A stretch of 64,000 nucleotides of DNA from Taudactylus pleione (taxonomy: Eukaryota; Chordata; Amphibia; Anura; Myobatrachidae). Shown here piece by piece: positions 58,258 to 64,000 of the stretch. The notes beneath the pieces are model-generated. The model was not told the origin of the DNA and made no database searches. It saw only the letters and a list, made by a program, of their open reading frames with translations. Positions within the stretch are counted from its first letter, which is position 1; each line of letters starts with the position of its first letter. Where the stretch lies: assembly GCA_031769625.1 (NCBI GenBank), contig JAUIMM010000040.1, positions 18,786,001-18,850,000 on the forward strand, written 5' to 3'. The translations under genes were made by a program, and so were the position numbers.

Positions 58258-58843
58258 CAGGTTGAGTCTCCCATATCCGAAATGCTCGGGACCAGGAGCA
58301 TTTCGGATATTGTGTTTTTTCGGTTTTCAGAATACCTGAGGCCAGGGTGCTGTGCGAGTCTGGGAGTGTCACGGGAGGCCTAGCGGGAGTCGCAGGGGGG
58401 GGGGGTCCGGCAGGTGCCGCAGTGGGTCGAGCCTGTGGTGCAGGTGTAACAGGAGGGTGGACGTATGCTGCAGGGGCTCTGGCGAGTGTCAGGGATTTCC
58501 GACGGGTGCCGCTGCTGTGTAACAGGAGGCTGCAGGGGGTCTGGCGCTTGTCACTGGAATTTCCGGCAAGTGCATTGGGTCCGGCGGGCGCTTCGGGTAT
58601 CACTGGAGGATCCGGTGAGTGACGTGCTGTCTGGAGTGTACCGTGGTGGAGATCCGGCATCTGGAGAAGAAGACTCATATTTTCTGGTGAGAAAATGCCT
58701 CTGAAGCCACACCCACCTTCTAGTCATTGGCCATTGACACTAGTGACGTCATGACGTCGGGTCACGTCATGGCTGCCCCGAAATATTCCGGTTTTTGGAA
58801 TATTTCGGTTTTTAGAATATACGGTTATGGGAGACTCAACCTG
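58258..58843. mobile_element. Tigger/pogo-like non-autonomous element
   Basis: Left CAGGTTGAGTCTCCCATATC, right TATGGGAGACTCAACCTG, TA at 58,256-58,257 and 58,844-58,845. Subterminal CGAAATGCTCGGGACCAGGA and CCGGTTTTTGGAATATTTCGG follow. From memory these resemble ends of mammalian Tigger-type elements. The interior is a GC-rich, minisatellite-like block of GGTCCGGCAGGTGCCG-type units. TGACGTCATGACGTC occurs at about 58,743. Non-coding. Confidence 0.78.
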
Positions 58844-59128
58844 TATATGGTTTGATGGACTAAGGGGATTGCAGCGATCCATAATATTTTTGACCCTGGA
58901 GGTCAACTACAGTAAATTCATTCCAGCAGCTCAAAGAGATGCATAACATTCCTAATTCCCAATTCTTTTTACACCTCCAAGTTCGGCACTATATCTTTTA
59001 GTAAATTGCCCTTCCGCTCTTCCAAATACCACAAAACCCCTACATTCCTTATCCTAACTAGTAGTACCTGCAAGTTTATATTATGGTTTCTATACCCGGA
59101 TATTCTACCTGCTAATATAGAACGCATG

Positions 59129-59597
59129 TGGGGTCTCATTCAGATCCGCTCGCAAGCGTGTCGATGAAGAGGCCCTGCACACGCGTAGCGTCCACACTGC
59201 GCATGCGCAAGCCTCGGTGCGAGAGAGAAATTCTCACGCTCCGGGGCTTACTACAAAAGGGGTGGCTATCGATGGTGATCGAAAGCTCGCACAGTATTGT
59301 AGGCGGGCGGGAGGTGGCTTGCCAAACGGAGGCGTTCCCGACGGAATGCCTGCCGTTTGGGGGCGGCCCCAGTGACATCACTCGTGATGTCAGTGGTGAG
59401 CTTCCAGCTCTAATAGAGCCGAAAACTCACTGGGGCGTCGCAAGCCACGATGGTCGCGATGGTCTTGACCATTGCAACCATCAACCTGGCCACTCACTAA
59501 AGCTTTGGGTGGTCAGGAGACCGGCTCATTTTAGTGATGCGGCCGCCCTCATTCAGAGCGAGTGCTCGCATTTTGCAAGCGGCTCTGAATGAGGTCC
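59129..59597. mobile_element. GGGCCTGATTC-family element (3-bp TSD), copy in L1
   Basis: Ends GGGGTCTCATTCAGATCCGC and GGCTCTGAATGAGGTCC, ATG duplication (59,126-59,128 and 59,598-59,600). It shares GGCGGCCCCAGTGACATCAC and GATGGTCGCGATGGTC blocks with the other copies. Confidence 0.72.
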
Positions 59598-60111
59598 ATG
59601 GTCCCATGTGCGGGTTGCATGGAAACATGACTTTCCCGAGCTAGATGCACCAGGGTGTTTATTACATTCTATGGAACAAACCATGCGCTTTGTTGACTTT
59701 GCTAAATTGCAAGAACTACATGTTAGGGTTCTCAATCTAGTGTTTGCATCTCAAGCCCAGAGACATTACGTGCTCCAGGAGGAGTCCGATGCCTGCCTGA
59801 AATGTAAACAGTCTTCAGCGACATTACTTCATAATGTTTGACTGTGCCCTTTAATAAAAAAAAATCTGGTTTTAAGTTAGTGATCATATAACATTTTTAA
59901 CTGGTACAATATCATCTCACCTTTTGGAACTAAACATGTTGTTTTGATTCCTGGTCTCCCTTCCTCATTTCACCCACTGCCATACCCTTCCTCACAATGG
60001 TTATGACAAAGCAATATTGTCCAAATGGTTCTCTTCGACCCCTCCCATACTGGGCATGGTTTTCACTGTTTTATATTTTGACTGACAAAATGCTGTATTA
60101 GACATTCAGGG

Positions 60112-60227
60112 GTCTATTTACTAAGCAGTGTTAGGAGACAAAGTGAAAAGTGATAAGGTGCCAGCCAATCAGCTCCCAAGTGCCATTTCACAGGCTGTGT
60201 TTGAAAACTTACAGCAAGTAGCAGCTT
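60112..60227. repeat. Truncated CTATTTACTAAGC palindromic MITE
   Basis: One full arm GGGGTCTATTTACTAAGC...CAGCCAATCAGCTCCC plus the loop; the second arm is missing. Confidence 0.6.
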
Positions 60228-61075
60228 TATATTGATAACATGCCCCCAATGATCACTTAATACAAGTATTTGAAAATACTACTTGTTCCTTATTATTCAT
60301 TCTAGCCTAACCTTATGTTACCCCTAAATCTTTTCTGCAGTTTATGACTCTTTTACATTGTGAATAGTTTATATACATATTCCCGAAGCTCAGGCAGTCA
60401 CTCATAAAAGAGGGTGTACTTTACTCCGTTGCCTGCTGTACATAGCGTGCCTGTTGAGGTACGCTATATGTAGAAATACATTAGGAAGCGGCACTCTGAG
60501 ATTTCAAACAGAAACATACACAAGTCGTCTCCGTGGTCAACTTTTCAATGTTTGCAATTTTCATTATATATATATGACGTCATCCTGCTCCAGCGTCACC
60601 ACCCGGCTCCTGTGCTCCACGCTGGTCCCGACACGCCGCATCCATCTTCGGTGGTCTGCGGAGTGGTGTGTGGCATCCTGCGAGTGTCCCGGAGGACGTG
60701 TTGGTGATTTGCCTGGTTGGTTCACAATTTATCACGTGGTAACCAGTCCACCCTGTTTTATACATAGGTACGAGCATGCCCCTTGTGATGCTGAGCATAG
60801 TTGTTTCTGTGTTTGATTAAATACTTTTATGCACTATGGAGCGCCCCCATATGTCAATTTTCTTATAGATTTCATCATCCTGAGAGATCCAGGATTCATC
60901 TGTCACTCATTTTGGGGAGCAGCGGTCCCAGCTCTTTGTGAGTGTTTTAGGACCAGCATTGGTCGTTGTGTGGTGAGCTTTATACACACTCACCGACTTT
61001 ACATACTGATAGACTGTTAGCGCCGGTCATTACTTTTTGTCCTTTGCATATATTTTACATACATATACACACACG
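60228..61075. other. Stretch with no firm assignment
   Basis: A GC-rich segment at 60,585-60,720 and phrases such as GCGCCGGTCATTAC near 61,020 could be a LINE 5' leader. I cannot support this further. Confidence 0.35.
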
Positions 61076-61197
61076 TACACTACCGTTCAAATGTTTGGGG
61101 TCAACCAGAGAGTTTCGTTTTTTACATGAAAACTGACTATTTATCAAATGAACATATAGTAAAGACATTGGAAAGGTTAGAAATAATGATTTTTATT

Positions 61198-62253
61198 TTA
61201 AATAAATAATTTTGTCCTTCTAACTTTGCTTTCATCAAAGAATGCTCCTTTTACAGCAATTACAGTATTGCAGACCTTTGGCATTCTAGCTGTTAATTTG
61301 TTGAGGTAATCTGAAGAAATTTCACCCCACGCTTCCTGAAGCACCTCCCATAAGTTAGATTGGCTTGATGGGCGTACCATACGGTCAAGCTGCTCCCACA
61401 ACAGCTAAATGGGGTTGAGATCTGGTGACTGTTCTGGCCACTCCATAATAGACAGAATACCAGCTGCCTGCTTCTTCCCTAAATAGTTCTTGCATAGTTT
61501 GAAGGTGTGCTTTGGGTCATTGTCCTGTTGGAGGTGGAAATTGGCTCCAATCAAGCTCTGTCCACAGGGTATGGCATGGCGATGCAAAATGGAGTGATAG
61601 CCTTCCCTATTCAAAATCCCTTTTACCTTGTACAAATCTCCCACTTTACCAGCACCAAAGCAGCCCCAGACCATCACATTACCTCCACCATGCTTGACAG
61701 ATGGCATCAGGCACTCTTCCGGCATCTTTTCACTTGTTCTGCATCTCACAATTGTTCTTCTGTGTGATCCAAACACCTCAAACTTCGATTCGTCTGTCCA
61801 TAACACTTTTTTGCAATCTTCCTTTGTCCAATGTCTGTGTTCTTTTGCCCATATTAATCTTTTCCTTTTATTGGCCAGTCTCAGATATGGCTTTTTCTTT
61901 GCCACTCTGCCAAGAAGGCCAGCATCCCAGAGTCGCCTCTTCACTGTAGACGTTGACACTGGCATTTTGCAGGTACCATTTAATGAAGCTGCCAGTTGAG
62001 GACTTGTGAGGCGTCTATTTCTCAAAGTAGAGACTCTAATGTACTTGTCTTCTTGCACAGTTGTGCACCAGGGCCTACCACTTCTCTTTCTACTCTGGTT
62101 AGAGCCTGTTTGTGCTGTTCTCTGAAGGGTGTAGTACACACCGTTGTAGGAAATGTTCAGTTTCTTGGCAATTTCTCGCATGGAATAGCCTTCATTTCTA
62201 AGAACAAGAATAGACTGTCAAGTTTCAAATGAAAGTTCTCTTTTTCTGGCCAC
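61198..62253 (-). pseudogene. Tc1 transposase with catalytic Glu codon changed to stop
   Basis: Read on the minus strand: the expected start ATG is GTG at 62,253, followed by A-R-K-R-E-L-S-F-E-T. An in-frame TGA at 62,218-62,220 stands where the family has an Arg CGA codon. Then an open frame of 258 residues: M-R-E-I-A-K-K-L-N-I-S (helix-turn-helix), G-R-P-W, L-W-T-D-E-S-K-F (first Asp), G-G-G-N-V-M-V-W-G-C-F, Q-Q-D-N-D-P-K-H-T (second Asp), W-P-E-Q-S-P-D-L-N-P-I, then TAG at 61,405-61,407. The next codons L-L-W-E-Q-L-D continue in the same frame to the normal end at 61,198. The TAG replaces the GAG of the DD34E glutamate. Otherwise this is the best preserved transposase here. Confidence 0.9.
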
Positions 62254-62330
62254 TTGGAGAGTATAATCGAACCACAAATGTGATGCTCCAGATACTCAAC
62301 TAGCTCAAAGGAAGGCCAGTTTATTAGCTT

Positions 62331-62957
62331 AATAAAATACAGTACTTGCAAATCTCTGCGCTCCTCTGAGATAGGTATCAAGTGTTAGACAGTATATGGA
62401 TGAGGCAGTTCCCCCAAGAAATAAGTTCCTGTGATGTTCCTTTCACAATAATTCATACAATAAAATTCTTTGAATGGTGGGTCTATCTCCTTAATGGACC
62501 ATTTCAATTTACCTGCAGCGCAGTGTGCCCAGTCCCTGCGTGTCTCCGCGTCAGGTCGTAGCTCACTCTCTCACCGGCAGCCGGCAGGCACTCTCATAGC
62601 CGGGGAGCTCTGTAAAGTTTGCAGCTGAGTGTCTCGGAGTCTCTGAGCAGGTGACACAAGAACCGAGGTGACAGCAATAGTCCTCCTGAGGGACGGGTGA
62701 CAGTGCTGTATCAGCTGCTGCTGCGTCTGCGCTTCCTATTGCACTCCGCTCAGGAGCAAAATATGTCTCTGTGCAGCGTTCAGTCCAACCACATCCTCTG
62801 CCTGTGCGCTCTGCTTTCTCTTCCACTGCTAAGGATGGCAGAGACGCCCTGACAGTCACAACGCAGCCCGGACCTACTACTGCATCCAGACCGGAGAGAG
62901 GGAGAGAGAGCGAGAGGTGCCAAGTTACAGCAGCCTGATGTGATGTACACACAGCCT
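62331..62957 (-). mobile_element. Retroposon-like insertion with 13-bp target duplication
   Basis: Flanked by a perfect 13-bp duplication AGTTTATTAGCTT (62,318-62,330 and 62,958-62,970) within Tc1 sequence. The right two thirds (62,513-62,950) are CpG-rich. On the minus strand this block ends CTGCAG followed by GTAAATT, like an exon-donor junction, then AT-rich sequence ending GTATTTTATT without a poly-A tail. The 13-bp TSD fits target-primed retroposition. It might be a short non-LTR element with its own 5' leader. Class unknown. Confidence 0.6.
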
Positions 62958-63211
62958 AGTTTATTAGCTTCTCTAACCCTCTCAAGGGTTTGTCTTCTGA
63001 CGCGCTTAGCAAACAATGTACCATTAGAACACTGGTGTGATGGTTGCAGGAAATGGGCCTCTATACACCCATGTAGATATTACTTTAAAAACCAGATGTT
63101 AAAAGCTAGTATAGTCATTTACCACATTAATAATGTATAGTGTGTATTTCTGATTAATTTAATGTTATCTTCATTGAAAAAAACAGTGCTTTTTTCCAAA
63201 ACGGTAGTGTA

Positions 63212-63685
63212 TATGTGTTTTTTTTTTTACAGCCATTTTATATTTTATTATATGCCTGGCTCTATATTTCTTTTGTAAATTATGTTGTACTTCCTATGGA
63301 GAAGTTTTTTTCCCAAGGAATTACTTTATGTACTATTATCTTTATTGTCCATGTTTTGCATTTTGTTCTGTGGTTGTTAATGTTATATGCCTTAGTCAAC
63401 TTCCAGTGCAAACTGTTTTTCTCTTTTACTTTAACTGTGTTCAGTCCATGTTTTATTAATAAGTTATGCTTTTCTGCCTCAATAAAATTGTTTCTGAAAA
63501 AAAAAATTACCAATTAGGATTTTGAAATCATAGGTCTAAAGGGGCCCTTATAATCTAGCCACTATCTCGACAATTCCCCGTTATGCTGACGGTGGGGGTC
63601 GGGCAAACAGGAATATAAAGGTCATAAGTCAAAAAATTTAGAAAAACCATAATAGACAAAAAATAGATTATCCCACTCCCAAAAT
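63212..63685. other. Stretch with no recognised feature
   Basis: T-rich on the plus strand. The open frame at 63,215-63,517 is rich in Phe and Leu through base composition and resembles no family. Confidence 0.4.
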
Positions 63686-64000
63686 GGGCTAGATTCAATT
63701 CAACGCAAATTGAATAGCGCCGAGAATGAGCTCCCGGAGCTATTCATTCAGCGAACTGCTAAGACCGACTAAGGTTTTCTTCTCGCATCACTCCTGGGAT
63801 GAGAGCAGAAATCTATCAAAAGTACAGGCGCAATGCTGTTTTCTGCCCTTAGCACAGTGGAAACAGCATCGCGCCGGGAAGTATGGTCAGAGAATGCCCG
63901 TTATCATGACTAAACACCCTGTTTAAGGCGCGAGGGGCGGGAGAATGGACATTCCCCGACCTAATATCGTGCAGAATTGAATAGCTCTGGGAGCTCCTTC
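63686..64000. repeat. Partial repeat with GGGCTAGATTCAATTC end
   Basis: Begins GGGCTAGATTCAATTC. GAATAGCGCCGAGAATGAGCTCC is echoed in inverse by GCAGAATTGAATAGCTCTGGG near the window end, which suggests a palindromic MITE of about 300 bp cut by the window edge. Confidence 0.4.

Larger units (their letters stand above)
57480..60105 (+). pseudogene. L1-type LINE fragment (RT to C-terminus), interrupted twice
   Basis: Seen in order: RT phrases L-D-A-E-K-A-F-D-S-V-V-W-N-H-L-F (57,590) and P-L-L-F-A-S-V-I-E-P-L-A-I (57,770); F-I-W-N-R-R-K-P-R-I-A (57,918); a part ending near 58,257; after the Tigger-like insertion F-D-P-G-G and I-P-N phrases (58,890-58,970); after the second insertion (59,129-59,597) the C-terminal region with C-L-K-C and L-L-H-N-V near 59,795-59,840. 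Known: vertebrate L1 ORF2 has this order and a Cys-rich C-terminal motif. The YADD region is missing, so there is an internal deletion near 57,840-57,870. Many stops. Confidence 0.72.
61078..63209 (-). mobile_element. Tc1/mariner element with ACTACCGTTCAAATGTTTGG ends, split by an insertion
   Basis: Starts CACTACCGTTCAAATGTTTGG after TA at 61,076-61,077. It ends AAAACGGTAGTG before TA at 63,210-63,211; the right inverted repeat has lost its inner part. Transposase on the minus strand. A 627-bp insertion (62,331-62,957) lies between the transposase start and the right end. Element sequence resumes after it (CATTAGAACACTGGTGTGATGG, CTACATGGGTG in inverse). Confidence 0.88.

Noticed and set aside
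58157..58704. GC-rich open frames (Pro/Ala-rich or Gly-rich)
   Set aside because: They fall in the tandem GC-rich core of the Tigger-like element and its L1 flank; no conserved domain is visible.
62513..62957. CpG island and first exon of a host gene
   Set aside because: The block lies within an insertion flanked by a 13-bp duplication inside a Tc1 element, so a mobile origin is more likely. No coding start of ST7 is present.
63215..63517. 100-codon hydrophobic frame as a membrane protein
   Set aside because: Phe/Leu content follows from T-rich sequence; no family resemblance and no exon signals.
51131..64000. Search for the long ST7 first exon (MAEA-type start with the N-terminal membrane anchor)
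   Set aside because: No matching minus-strand frame with a donor was seen; it probably lies beyond the window.

Overview
The window is nuclear DNA of a vertebrate, most likely an anuran amphibian with a large genome. The evidence is three exons of the conserved vertebrate gene ST7, separated by introns of 23 and 26 kb, in a background packed with frog-style repeats: palindromic MITEs, hAT and PIF/Harbinger elements, Tc1 elements, L1 and L2 LINEs, and interstitial CCTAACCCTAA arrays. The organism call is inference; no species-specific sequence is recognised.

The host gene is on the minus strand, so transcription runs from high to low coordinates. An alternative first coding exon (residues MFGTESS) with its 5' leader and a perfect TGACGTCA box lies at about 50.65-51.1 kb. 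The next coding exon is at 24,428-24,510 and the third at 1,052-1,211. Splice sites, reading phase and residues agree across all three. The rest of ST7 lies beyond position 1, and the longer alternative first exon (MAEA-type start) was not found. Sequence above 51.1 kb is upstream of this first exon, and may be an intron of the longer transcript.

Almost everything else is mobile DNA, much of it nested. 2-13 kb: Harbinger MITEs, hAT elements inserted in hAT elements, and 8-9-bp-TSD elements carrying telomere-like arrays. 13.5-15 kb: a broken Tc1 on the minus strand, then a long hairpin. 17-24 kb: a hAT with a minisatellite, elements with 3-bp TSDs and a second dead Tc1. 25.9-26.5 kb: TA/CA microsatellites. 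27-36 kb: a hAT with two minisatellites, an L1 carrying a two-layer nest, and more MITEs. 37-50 kb: a copia remnant, a minus-strand L1, a Helitron-like element and more MITEs. 52-55.3 kb: an L2 LINE with a recognisable endonuclease and reverse transcriptase but frameshifts. 56-60 kb: a second copy of the long repeat seen at 7.7-9.8 kb, then an L1 split by a Tigger-like element and a 3-bp-TSD element. 61-63.2 kb: a Tc1 whose catalytic glutamate codon is now a stop and which is itself split by a retroposon-like insertion.

No tRNA, rRNA, CRISPR array or intact transposase was found. The best candidates for undescribed biology are the repeat families with matched target-site duplications and internal arrays, and the ST7 alternative promoter. 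Stretches described as empty are intronic or upstream sequence in which I recognise nothing.
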